A stretch of DNA of 64,000 nt, taken from CAVXGU01 sp963761615 (lineage in GTDB: Bacteria; Acidobacteriota; Vicinamibacteria; Vicinamibacterales; CAVVIG01). The stretch is taken from the NCBI GenBank assembly GCA_963761615.1, contig CAVXGU010000004.1, positions 372,001-436,000 on the forward strand, written 5' to 3'. The position numbers and the translations under genes are program-made. Of the stretch, positions 31,112 through 42,300 are shown one piece after another (within the stretch, counting starts at the first letter, position 1; the number at the start of each line of letters is the position of its first letter). Under the pieces are notes generated by a model. It saw only the letters and a list, made by a program, of their open reading frames with translations, had not been told where the DNA came from and made no database searches.

Positions 31112-31639
31112 GTGTTTCACAGCACCACGATTCTTGCGGTTCGCCACCGGGACCGGGCCGTTCTGGCCGGCGACGGCCAGGTGACGTTCGGTCAGACGGT
31201 GGTCAAGCAGGGCGCGCGCAAGATCCGGCGCCTCTACAACGACCGGATTCTGGCCGGCTTCGCCGGTTCGGCGGCCGATTCCTTCGCGCTGTTCGCGCGC
31301 TTCGAATCCAAGCTGGAGCAGTACCGCGGCAACCTCGAGCGTTCGGCCGTCGAGCTGGCCAAGGACTGGCGCAGCGACCGCGTGCTGCGGCGGCTCGAGG
31401 CCATGCTGATCGTCGTCGACAAGTCGGCCACGTTCTTGCTGTCCGGAACGGGTGATCTGATCGAGCCCGACGATGGCGTCACGGCGATCGGATCGGGCGG
31501 ACCGTACGCGCTCGCCGCGGCGAAGGCCCTGGTCGCGAACACGGACCTCGACGCGCGCGCGATCGCCGAGAAGGCCATGGCCATCGCGGGCGACATCTGC
31601 ATCTACACGAACACCCACATCCTTGTCGAAGAGCTCTGA
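31112..31639 (+). CDS. hslV: ATP-dependent protease subunit HslV
   Basis: HslV is the proteasome-like peptidase of the HslUV complex. It starts VFHSTTILAVRHRDRAVLAGDGQ; the catalytic threonine is the first of the TT pair after a short propeptide. GDGQVTFGQ and ARKIRRLYNDRILAGFAGS are family segments. GTG 31112 gives 175 aa, the normal length. hslU begins directly after its stop. Confidence 0.96.
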   Translation: MFHSTTILAVRHRDRAVLAGDGQVTFGQTVVKQGARKIRRLYNDRILAGFAGSAADSFALFARFESKLEQYRGNLERSAVELAKDWRSDRVLRRLEAMLIVVDKSATFLLSGTGDLIEPDDGVTAIGSGGPYALAAAKALVANTDLDARAIAEKAMAIAGDICIYTNTHILVEEL

Positions 31640-33015
<1,376 letters not shown>

Positions 33016-33019
<4 letters not shown>

Positions 33020-34272
33020 GCCGCGTGCGGCCGCGGCCGGCGCAGGGCCTTCGACTCACGGTGCTCGGGGCGCTTCTGGCCGGCGCCCTCGCGTCGGCCT
33101 GCGGGAAGAAGGGGCCGCCCCTGCCTCCGCTCGTGTACACCCCGGCGCCCCCCGGGGAGTTCACGGCCGCGCGCCGCGGCGACGAGGTGGACATCCGCTT
33201 CACGGTACCCGCCGCGAACACCGACGGCACGCGCCCCGCCGATCTCGAGCGCGTCGACGTGTACGCCTGGACCGGCAGCGCCGAGCCGACCGACCTCCAG
33301 GTGGTCCGGTACGGGACGAAGGTGGGCAGCGTCGCCGTGAAGGCGCCGCGGGATCCGAACCTGGTCATCGAGCCCGACGAGCCCGTCGAGGACATGGAGC
33401 CGCCGCAGGGCGCGGGTCTCGACCAGGGCGCGCCGGCTTCGCTGCGGGAGGCGATCACGCCGGCGAGCCGGGAGCCGCTGCAGCTGCCGGCGCGGCGGAA
33501 GGCCCCCGCGGCGACGGAGCCCGCCGGACCGCCCCTGCTGGTGAGCGGTCCGCCCCCCGTGCCGGAGCGCACCTACGTGGCGGTCGGCATCACGACGCAC
33601 GGGCGCCCCGGCGCGTTCTCGCGGCGGGTGTCCGTGCCCCTGGCTGCGGCTCCGGAGCCGCCGGCCGGTCTGTCGGTCACCTACGACGAGACCGCGGTGA
33701 CGCTCGCGTGGTCGGCGCCGCCGGTGGAGGAGGCGCAGGGCCTGCTGCCGTCGCAGTGGACCGGGACGCCGCTGCGATCCGTCAGCTACGAGGTTGACGA
33801 GGTGCCGCCCGCGGGCGCGACGGGCCAGCCGGTCCGTCTGACCCCGTCTCCGTTGCCGGTCGGCCGCTACCAGGATGCCCGGATGGTCTGGGGCGCCGAG
33901 CGCTGCTACACCGTGGCCGCGATCGAGACGATCGACCGGCTGCCCGTCGAGAGCCGGCCGTCGGCACCTGCGTGCGTGACGCTCGTCGATCGGTTTCCAC
34001 CGCCGGCGCCGTCGGCGCTGCGGGCGGTCGGGTCCGACGGCGCCATCAATCTCATCTGGGAGGCGAGTCCCGCGTCGGATCTGGCGGGCTATCTGGTGCT
34101 GCGGGGCGCCACCGCGGCGACGCTCGCGCCGATCACGCCGGCTCCCATTCCGGACACCAACTTCCGGGACCAGGTGCCGTCCGGCTCTCGCTACGTGTAT
34201 GCCGTCGAGGCCGTCGACCGCGCGGGGAATCACAGCGCGCCGTCCCAGCCCGTCGAGGAATCGGCGCGCTGA
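33016..34272 (+). CDS. Lipoprotein with fibronectin type III-like domains
   Basis: The 418-aa protein has a lipoprotein signal (LTVLGALLAGALASAC) and a mature start CGKKGPPLPP, which resembles the short LptM/YifL lipoprotein start. The rest contains FN3-like modules: GEFTAARRGDEVDIRFTVPA (~50), PPAGLSVTYDETAVTLAWSAP (~217) and PPAPSALRAVGSDGAINLIWEAS (~331). GTG 33016 overlaps the hslU stop (GTGA). It is a surface or periplasmic protein of unknown partner; coupling to hslU suggests co-expression only. Confidence 0.85.
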
Positions 34273-34274
34273 CG

Positions 34275-34280
34275 TAGAAT
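34275..34280 (+). promoter_or_regulatory. -10 box 10 nt before the FAH-family gene
   Basis: TAGAAT lies 10 nt before ATG 34291. It overlaps the in-frame upstream ATG at 34279, which argues for 34291 as the true start of a leaderless or short-leader transcript. Confidence 0.45.
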
Positions 34281-34290
34281 GACGGCCGGC

Positions 34291-35055
34291 ATGGATCGCC
34301 TCTACCGCGTGCGCCACGGCGGCGAGATCTTTCATGCCGTCGAACGGGACGGCGATCTGCGGCGTCTCGAGGGCGACCTCTTCGGCCGCTACGCAGCCGG
34401 GGCGCCCGTCACCGGCGGTCTCGGGGCCGTCGAGCTTCTGGCGCCCGTCCGGCCGTCGAAGGTCGTCTGCGTCGGACTCAACTACCGCGACCACGCAGCG
34501 GAGACCGGCAAGCCGCTGCCGGCCGAGCCGCTCATCTTCATCAAGCCGTCGACGGCCGTCATCGGGCCGGGCGCGCCGATCAGGTTGCCACCCGGCGTGG
34601 GGCGGGTGGATCATGAAGCCGAAGTGGGCGTCGTCATCGGGCGGCGGTCGCACCGCGTCCCGGCGGCCCGCGCCTGGGACGCGGTGCTGGGCCTCATCGC
34701 CGTGAACGACGTGACGGCGCGCGATCTCCAGAACAAGGAGTCGCAGTACACGCGCTGCAAGGGCTTCGACACCTTCGCCCCCGTCGGTCCGTGTGTCGCC
34801 GTCGGACTCCCGCCCGCGCCGCGGCGCGTGGAGGGCTGGGTGAACGGCGTGCGGCGTCAGGCGTCGGACACGAGCCATCTCATCTTCGGCATCGAGGCGC
34901 TCATCGAGTTCGTGACGTTCGTGATGACGCTCGAACCCGGCGACATCCTGTCGACGGGGACGCCGTCGGGCATCGGCCCGCTGCAGGCGGGCGACGTCGT
35001 CACCGTCAAGGTCGAGGGCGTGGGCGAGCTCACGAATCCCGTGGAAGAGGAGTAG
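34291..35055 (+). CDS. Fumarylacetoacetate hydrolase family protein
   Basis: FAH-family enzymes hydrolyse or decarboxylate 2-oxo acids and diketones with a bound metal. Family motifs: VCVGLNYRDHAAE, PLIFIKPSTAVIGPG, metal-binding acids in VDHEAEVGVVIG, NDVTARDLQ and ILSTGTPSGIGPLQAGD. The protein has 254 aa from ATG 34291. Substrate cannot be read from the sequence. It precedes a transaldolase-like gene by 3 bp. Confidence 0.9.
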   Translation: MDRLYRVRHGGEIFHAVERDGDLRRLEGDLFGRYAAGAPVTGGLGAVELLAPVRPSKVVCVGLNYRDHAAETGKPLPAEPLIFIKPSTAVIGPGAPIRLPPGVGRVDHEAEVGVVIGRRSHRVPAARAWDAVLGLIAVNDVTARDLQNKESQYTRCKGFDTFAPVGPCVAVGLPPAPRRVEGWVNGVRRQASDTSHLIFGIEALIEFVTFVMTLEPGDILSTGTPSGIGPLQAGDVVTVKVEGVGELTNPVEEE

Positions 35056-35058
35056 GCC

Positions 35059-35712
35059 ATGAAGCTGTTCGTCGACACCGGGAACATCAAGGACATCGAG
35101 GCCATTGCGGCCCTGGGCATTCTCGACGGCGTGACGACCAACCCGTCGCTGCTGGCGAAGGCCGGCGGGGACTACCGCGCGAATCTGAAGCGGATCTGCC
35201 AGATCGTGCAGGGCCCGGTCAGCGGGGAAGTGACGGCCACCGACGTGCCGGGGATGCTGCGGGAGGGCCGCGAGATCGCGGGCATCGATCCGCACATGGT
35301 CGTGAAGGTGCCGCTGACGCGCGCGGGCATCACGGCCTGCAAGGCGCTCTCGAGCGAGGGCATCCGCGTCAATGTGACCCTCTGCTTCTCGGCGGCGCAG
35401 GCGCTGCTCGCCGCGAAGGCCGGCGCCACCTTCGTCAGCCCCTTCGTCGGACGCCTCGACGACATCGCGACGAGCGGCATGGAGCTCATCCGGGAGATCG
35501 TGCAGATCTACGACAACTACGAGTTCACGACCGAGGTGCTCGTGGCCAGCTGCCGCCATCCCATGCACGTCGTCGAGGCGGCGCGGATGGGCGCGGACGT
35601 CGCCACCTGCCCGCCCGCGGTGATCGACCAGATGTTCAACCACCCGCTCACCGACATCGGGCTGGCCAAGTTCCTCAAGGACTGGGAGCAGGCGCACGCT
35701 ACGAAGGTCTAG
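35059..35712 (+). CDS. fsa: Fructose-6-phosphate aldolase / small transaldolase
   Basis: The 217-aa protein belongs to the short transaldolase (TalC/FSA) family: MKLFVDTGNIKDIEAI, GVTTNPSLLAKAG, Schiff-base Lys83 in VVKVPLT, and VSPFVGRLDDIATSG. It could be an aldolase or a true transaldolase in the pentose phosphate pathway; short-family members with this start are often transaldolases. It lies between the FAH and carboxylase genes on the same strand. Confidence 0.9.
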   Translation: MKLFVDTGNIKDIEAIAALGILDGVTTNPSLLAKAGGDYRANLKRICQIVQGPVSGEVTATDVPGMLREGREIAGIDPHMVVKVPLTRAGITACKALSSEGIRVNVTLCFSAAQALLAAKAGATFVSPFVGRLDDIATSGMELIREIVQIYDNYEFTTEVLVASCRHPMHVVEAARMGADVATCPPAVIDQMFNHPLTDIGLAKFLKDWEQAHATKV

Positions 35713-37254
35713 ATGAACCCACACGACGTGCTCGCCGACCTGGAGCGCCGCGCCGAGATCGGCGGCGGCGCCGAACGCCTCAAGCGCCAGCACGAGGGCG
35801 GCAAGCTCACGGCCCGCGAGCGCATCGACTTGCTGTTCGACCCCGGCACGTTCGAGGAGGTCGACAAGCTCGTCACCCACCGCTGCCTCGACTTCGGCAT
35901 GGCCGCGCAGGTCGTGCCGGGCGACGGCGTGGTCGCCGGTCACGGCCTCGTCGAGGGCCGCCAGGTGTTCGCCTTCGCGCAGGACTTCACCGTGTTCGGC
36001 GGCTCCCTGTCGGAGACCAACGCCCAGAAGATCGTCAAGATCATGGACGCGGCCACCCGCCTGGGCGCGCCGATCGTCGGCCTGAACGACTCGGGCGGGG
36101 CGCGCATCCAGGAGGGCGTGCTGTCGCTCGGCGGCTACGCCGACATCTTCCTGCGCAACACGCTGGCCTCGGGGGTCGTGCCGCAGATCTCCGCCATCAT
36201 GGGCCCGTGCGCGGGCGGCGCCGTCTACTCGCCCGCGATCACCGACTTCACGATCATGGTACGCAACACGAGCTACATGTTCGTGACGGGGCCCGACGTG
36301 ATCCGGACGGTGACCCACGAGGAGGTGACCAAGGACGAGCTCGGCGGCGCCATGACGCACAACGCGACGAGCGGCGTCGCGCACTTCGCGGTGGACGACG
36401 ACCGCGAGTGCCTGTCGCTGATTCGCGCGCTGCTCGCCTACCTCCCGTCGAACAACCTCGACGACCCGCCGCGCGTAGAGAGCGCCGACCCGGGCGACCG
36501 CGAGGCGCCCGCGCTCGACACGATCGTCCCGGCATCCCCCAACCAGCCCTACGACATGCTCGACGTCATCCACGCGGTCGTCGACGAGGGGGTGTTCCTG
36601 GAGGTGCACCAGCACTACGCGCGGAACATCGTGGTGGGGTTCGCGCGCCTGGACGGCCGGCCGGTCGGGCTGGTGGCGAACCAGCCGGCCGTGCTCGCGG
36701 GCACGCTCGACATCAACGCGTCGGTCAAGGCGGCGCGCTTCGTGCGTTTCTGCGACGCCTTCAACGTGCCGCTCGTCACCTTCGAGGACGTGCCCGGGTT
36801 CCTGCCCGGCACCGTTCAGGAGTACGGCGGCATCATCCGTCACGGTGCGAAGCTGCTCTACGCCTTCGCGGAGGCCACCGTGCCCAAGGTGACCGTCGTG
36901 ACCCGCAAGGCGTACGGCGGGGCGTACTGCGTGATGGCCAGCAAGCACATCCGCACGGACTTCAACTACGCCTGGCCGACGGCCGAGCTGGCGGTGATGG
37001 GACCCGAGGGCGCGGTCAACATCCTCTACCGGCGCGAGCTCGAGGCGGCCCCGGACCCCGCCGCCGCCCGCGCGGAGCGGGTCGCGGAGTTCCGCGAGAA
37101 GTTCGCCAACCCGTACGTCGCGGCGGGCCGCGGCTTCCTCGACGAAGTGATCCGCCCGCGCGAGACCCGCCGCAAGCTCGTGACGGCGCTCAGGAACCTC
37201 GAGAACAAACGGGACCGCAACCCGCCGAAGAAGCACGGCAACATTCCGCTCTGA
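35713..37254 (+). CDS. Acyl-CoA carboxylase carboxyltransferase subunit (propionyl-CoA type)
   Basis: The 513-aa protein is a biotin-dependent carboxyltransferase. Typical segments: GGKLTARERIDLLFDPGTFEE, FAQDFTVFGGSLSE, GLNDSGGARIQEGV, GPCAGGAVYSPAITDF, TGPDVIRTVTHEEV and the KVTVVTRKAYGGAYCVM block. The fold is crotonase-like. High similarity in these segments to PccB/MmdA favours propionyl-CoA carboxylase. It starts directly after the stop of the upstream gene and overlaps the biotin carboxylase start as TGATG. Confidence 0.94.
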   Translation: MNPHDVLADLERRAEIGGGAERLKRQHEGGKLTARERIDLLFDPGTFEEVDKLVTHRCLDFGMAAQVVPGDGVVAGHGLVEGRQVFAFAQDFTVFGGSLSETNAQKIVKIMDAATRLGAPIVGLNDSGGARIQEGVLSLGGYADIFLRNTLASGVVPQISAIMGPCAGGAVYSPAITDFTIMVRNTSYMFVTGPDVIRTVTHEEVTKDELGGAMTHNATSGVAHFAVDDDRECLSLIRALLAYLPSNNLDDPPRVESADPGDREAPALDTIVPASPNQPYDMLDVIHAVVDEGVFLEVHQHYARNIVVGFARLDGRPVGLVANQPAVLAGTLDINASVKAARFVRFCDAFNVPLVTFEDVPGFLPGTVQEYGGIIRHGAKLLYAFAEATVPKVTVVTRKAYGGAYCVMASKHIRTDFNYAWPTAELAVMGPEGAVNILYRRELEAAPDPAAARAERVAEFREKFANPYVAAGRGFLDEVIRPRETRRKLVTALRNLENKRDRNPPKKHGNIPL

Positions 37255-38780
37255 TGCGCAAGATCCTCATCGCGAATCGCGGCGAGATTGCCGTGCGCGT
37301 GATCCGCGCGTGCCGCGAGATGGGGCTGTCGTCGGTCGCGGTGTACTCCGAGTGCGATCGCACGGCGCTCCACGTCCGGGCCGCGGACGAGGCGTACCCG
37401 ATCGGACCGAGCGCGCCCCGGGAGAGCTATCTGAGCACCGGCCGGATCCTCGACGCCGCCCGGCGCGCCGGGGCCGACGCCGTGCATCCCGGCTACGGCT
37501 TCCTGGCGGAGAACGAGGGGTTCGCCGCCGCCGTGGCCGACGCCGGCCTGACCTTCATCGGACCGTCGCCGGGGACCATCGCGCTCATGGGCAGCAAGAC
37601 GGCGGCGCGCGACGCGGCCATCCGGGCGGGCGTGCCGGTCGTGCCCGGCACCGCCGCGCCCCTCGACCCCGGCGCGGCGCCCGAGGCCGTCGCCGCCGAC
37701 GCGGCGGCCATCGGCTATCCCCTGCTCGTCAAGGCCGTCGCGGGTGGCGGCGGCAAGGGCATGCGCACCGTGACGGACCCCGCAGACCTGGCCGGCGCGC
37801 TGCGCGCCGCCCGCTCGGAGGCCGACAGCGCGTTCGGCGACGCGGCCGTCTACCTGGAGCGGCGGCTGGAGCGGCCGCGCCACATCGAGGTCCAGCTCCT
37901 CGGCGACGCGCACGGCACGGTCGTGCCGTTCGTGGAGCGCGAGTGCTCGATCCAGCGGCGCCACCAGAAGGTCGTCGAAGAGAGCCCCTCGCCCGTCGTG
38001 ACGCCGGAGCTGCGCCGCGCCATCACCGCCGCCGCCGCCGCCGTCGCCCGATCGGTGGGCTACACGAGCGCCGGCACGATCGAGTTCCTGCTCGACGCCG
38101 GCGGGCGGTTCTACTTCCTCGAGATGAACACGCGCCTGCAGGTCGAGCATCCGGTCACCGAGATGGTCACGGGCGTCGACCTGGTGCACTGGCAGATCCG
38201 CCTCGCGCGGGGCGAGCCCCTCGATCTGGATCCCGACGCGCTCCTGCGGCCCCGCGGCCACGCGATCGAGTGCCGCGTGTACGCCGAGGATCCCGACAAC
38301 AACTTCCTGCCCTCGCCGGGACGCATCCGTCAGCTGCGTGCGCCCGCGGGACCCGGCATCCGCGACGATTCCGGAGTGGCGGCCGGGCTGGAGGTCCCCA
38401 TCTTCTACGATCCGATGATCTCCAAGCTCATCGCCTGGGCGGAAGACCGGCCTCGGGCTGTCGCCCGGATGCGCCGCGCCGTGGGCGAGTACCTGGTCTC
38501 CGGCATCCGCACGACCCTGCCGTTCTTCGCCTGGCTGTTCGAGCAGCCCGCCTTCGCCGACGGGCACTTCCACACCGCCTTTCTCGATGAGATCCTGAAG
38601 GCGCGGGGCAGCGAGCCCTTCCAGCCGGCGGGGCCCGCGGCCGAAGAGGTCGCGGCCATTGCCGCCGCCCTCCAGGCCGTGCTGCCGGGCGGCGTGGCCG
38701 CTGGCGGCGAGGGCCGGGCCCCCGCGGCTCCCGGCGGCGGGCGCTGGAAGACCGCGGCCCGCGCCGAGGGACTCCACTGA
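37254..38780 (+). CDS. accC: Biotin carboxylase subunit
   Basis: The 508-aa protein is the ATP-grasp biotin carboxylase: KILIANRGEIAVRVIRACRE, HPGYGFLAEN, GSKTAARDAA, AVAGGGGKGMRTV (ATP loop), ECSIQRRHQKVVEE and MNTRLQVEHPVTE. It ends without a biotinyl domain; a Gly/Pro/Ala tail follows residue ~460. It works with the carboxyltransferase upstream and the carrier downstream, so the enzyme is three separate chains. Confidence 0.95.
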   Translation: MRKILIANRGEIAVRVIRACREMGLSSVAVYSECDRTALHVRAADEAYPIGPSAPRESYLSTGRILDAARRAGADAVHPGYGFLAENEGFAAAVADAGLTFIGPSPGTIALMGSKTAARDAAIRAGVPVVPGTAAPLDPGAAPEAVAADAAAIGYPLLVKAVAGGGGKGMRTVTDPADLAGALRAARSEADSAFGDAAVYLERRLERPRHIEVQLLGDAHGTVVPFVERECSIQRRHQKVVEESPSPVVTPELRRAITAAAAAVARSVGYTSAGTIEFLLDAGGRFYFLEMNTRLQVEHPVTEMVTGVDLVHWQIRLARGEPLDLDPDALLRPRGHAIECRVYAEDPDNNFLPSPGRIRQLRAPAGPGIRDDSGVAAGLEVPIFYDPMISKLIAWAEDRPRAVARMRRAVGEYLVSGIRTTLPFFAWLFEQPAFADGHFHTAFLDEILKARGSEPFQPAGPAAEEVAAIAAALQAVLPGGVAAGGEGRAPAAPGGGRWKTAARAEGLH

Positions 38781-38781
38781 G

Positions 38782-39309
38782 ATGCAGTACGAAGTCGAGG
38801 TGAACGGCCGGAGGCGTCAGGTCGCCGTGACGCGCGTCGGCGCCGCCTTCGAGGTCTCCGTCGACGGGCGGACCTGGTACGTCGACGCCGTCCGGATCGA
38901 CGCGCAGACGCTGTCGCTCATCCTCGATGCCCCCGGACGGCCGGGCACGGGCGGCCCGAGCCACGAGGTCGCCGTCGCGCCGGAGCCGTCGACAGGACAC
39001 CTCACCGTCCGCGTCGACGGGGTCCCGGTCGACGTGGCGCTGAACGGCCGCCGCCGCTGGGGTCGTGCCGACGCCGGCGCGCACACCGGGGATGGCCCGC
39101 AGCGGGTGGTCGCGCCGATGTCGGGCAAAATCCTGCGTGTCTTCGTACAATCGGGAGAGACCGTTCGCGCCCGCCAGCCGCTGGTGGTGGTCGAGGCGAT
39201 GAAGATGGAAAACGAGCTGCGCGCGGGTCGGGACGGCACCGTCGCCGAGGTCCATGTGCGTGAAGGGGCGTCGGTCGACGCCGGGGCCCTGCTGGTTCTG
39301 GTGCAGTGA
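38782..39309 (+). CDS. Biotin carboxyl carrier protein
   Basis: The 175-aa protein ends with a biotinyl domain: APMSGKILRVFVQSGETV and the biotin lysine in VVEAMKMENEL. The N-terminal ~70 residues (YEVEVNGRRRQVAVTRVG) form a beta segment seen in carriers of this kind. The ATG follows the biotin carboxylase stop by 1 nt. The stop overlaps the TamB start (GTGA). Confidence 0.94.
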   Translation: MQYEVEVNGRRRQVAVTRVGAAFEVSVDGRTWYVDAVRIDAQTLSLILDAPGRPGTGGPSHEVAVAPEPSTGHLTVRVDGVPVDVALNGRRRWGRADAGAHTGDGPQRVVAPMSGKILRVFVQSGETVRARQPLVVVEAMKMENELRAGRDGTVAEVHVREGASVDAGALLVLVQ

Positions 39310-42300
39310 AGCTCTTCGCGTGGCTGCGTCGGCATCCGGCGGTGCGCTACGCCGGCCTTGCCGTATCGATCGCGGCGGTGGTCCTCGCCGTCGTGGTCGT
39401 GAGCACGATGACGATCGACCTCGGCCCGGCCGTGCGCAAGCTGGCCGAGGATCAGGGCTCCCGCTACCTCGACCGGCCCATCACCATCGGCGGGCTCCAC
39501 ATCCACCTGCTCGGGGGACTGCTCGGCGGACGCGTCGACGTCGACGACCTGACGATCGGCGGGCTGCACAAGGGCGACCGCCCGTTCATGACGGCGAAGC
39601 AGATCGCCGTCACCTTCGACTGGCGCACGCTCCTCGACCGCGAGGTCACCATCTCGAGCGTGGAGATCGTCGACTGGAAGATGCTCGTCGAGCAGTGGGA
39701 CGGGGAGCAGAGCTTTCCCAGCTTCGTCCGCGCGTCGAAGCGTCCACCGGGTCCGCGTCCCGTCCGAACGACCGTGAAGTGGGTCCACGCCTACCGGGGC
39801 GAGTTCGCCTACGAGGATCACCAGACGCCGTGGAGCGTCGACGCCCGCCACATCGACATCACGATCGGCAACCTGCCGCAGTACCACGGCACCGCGACGT
39901 TCACGGACGGCACCGTCAAGATCCAGGACTTCGAGCCGATGTGGGCGAACTTCAAGGCCCAGTTCGTCATCGACAACAGCCACATCCGTCTCAGCCGGAT
40001 CGACCTGGAGACCGACGGCGCCACGAGCGTGGTGAGCGGCGACGTGGACATGGCGCACTGGCCGGAGCAGACCTACCAGGTGAAGTCGCACGTCGACTTC
40101 CCGCGGATGCGGCAGCTGTTCTTCGCGGACGAGTCCTTCGATCTCACCGGCCAGGGCGACTTCGCCGGCATCTTCCACCTCTTCAAGGGCGGCCACGACC
40201 TGTCGGGGACGTTCCTCAGCAACCAGATCGGCGTGAAGGCGGGCGCGCTCACGTATCCGTTCCCGGGGCTGTACGGGCGCCTGCACTGGACGGGCGACGG
40301 CTTCGACGTGTGGGATGCCGGCTCCCGGTTCTTCGGTGGATCGACGACGCTTGCCTACAGCATCCGGCCGCGCGCCCGGGGACAGCCCTCGCGCTCCAGC
40401 TTCAAGGCGACCTATGACGGCGTCGACCTGGCGAAGCTCAGCGACTTCGAGCGGCTCTCGGGCCTGCGCTTCGCCGGCGCGGCCTCCGGGCGCGCCGCGA
40501 TCGACTGGCCGCTCGGACACCTGGACGAGCGGAGCGGCAGCGGCCGGATCGTCGTGACGGCGCCGCCGGGCACCCGCATGATGACGCCGGCGCTCGCCTC
40601 GCGCGACAGCGACGCCGGCGGGACCGAACGCCCGTGGGGGCCGTTCGCCGCCCTCCCGCTCGCCGCCCACACGGCGGTCTCGAGCGACATCGCCTTCCGC
40701 TTCGACGACCACGGCCTCGAGATCGATCCGAGCCAGTTCGCGACCGAGGCCACGGCCGTCTCCTTCGAGGGCTCGACGGCGTGGGGGCCGTCGACGCGCA
40801 TCGGCTTCCGCGCCTTCAGCCGCGACTGGCAGGAGAGCGACCTGGTGCTCGCCGGGATCCTGACCGACTTCGGCTCCAGGACCGGCCCCGTGGCCTTCGG
40901 GGGGCGCGGCGACTTCCAGGGAGAGATGACGGGCGAGTTCAGCCGCCCGCGCGTCGAGGGGGAGTTCCGCGGCGAGGACCTGCGGGCCTGGGATACCTGG
41001 TGGGGCGACGGGACGGCCCACCTCGTCGTCGAGAACAGCTACGTGACGATCGAGAACGGCGTGATCACGTCGGGCGGCTCGGTGATCCGGGCCGACGGAC
41101 TGTTCTCGCTCGGCTATCCGCGCGCGGACGGCGGGGAGGAGATCGACGCGCGGTTCCGGGTGACGAACCACGACCTCGACAGCCTGCGGCACGCGTTCGA
41201 GATCGACACGTATCCGGTGTCCGGTCTGATGTCGGGTGAGTTCCACTTGACCGGTCAGTACGTCCGGCCGATCGGCTTCGGCGGGATGACGATCGAGCAC
41301 GGCACGGCGTGGGGAGAGCCGTTCGAGCACGCCGAGGCGTCGCTCCGGTTCGACGGGACGGGCGTGCGCCTCGACGGGGTGACGATCCGGAAGTCCAGCG
41401 GGACGGTGACGGGCGCGGCCTACATCGGCTGGGACGGGACGTACTCGTTCAACGCCGCCGGGCGTCACCTCCCGGTCGAGGACATGGCGATGCTCCACTA
41501 CGGGAAGGAGCCGCTCACGGGGATGGCGAACTTCACGGCCAACGGGAGCGCCACGTTCGACGAGCCGCGGTTCGACGTGAAGTTCGACGTCGCCGACCTG
41601 TTCATCGGCGACGAGGGCATCGGTGACGCGAGCGGCAACCTGCTCCTGCAGGGCGAAGAGCTGAGCGGCCAGGTGGAGGCCGCCTCGCCGCGCGTCGCGA
41701 TCACGGGGTCGGGCCGGATCGCCCTGACGCCCCAGCTCGACTCGGAGCTGACCTTCCGCTTCCACGACAGCTCGCTCGACCCCTACGTCCGGCTCTTCGT
41801 GCCGCAGTTGTCGCCCTTCACCACGGCGGTCGCCACCGGCGGCCTGCGCATCGTCGGCGAGCTGTCCGACGTCCGCCACCTCGTGGTGGACGCGACCGTC
41901 GACACCCTGGACATGCGGCTGTTCGACTACGAGCTCCGCAACAACGGACCGATCAGCCTGGCGCTCGATCAGGATCGTCTGACGGTGCAGAACCTGCAGC
42001 TCGTGGGGGTCGACACGCAGCTCAAGGTGTCCGGCACGGTGAGCCCGGTCGACGACCACATCGCCCTGCGCGCGAGCGGCGACGCGAACCTGGGGATCCT
42101 GCAGGCGTTCTCCGACAACATGCGCGGCTCCGGCCGCGCCCAGCTGACGGCGGCCATCGACGGCTCCCTGAGCAAGCCCGTCGTCACCGGCAGCGCGACG
42201 ATCACCGACGGCCGCGTCCGGCACTTCGCGCTCCCCGCGGCCCTCGACGCCATCAACGGCACGGTGTACTTCGACGAGCGCGGCGTGCGCTTCGACGACC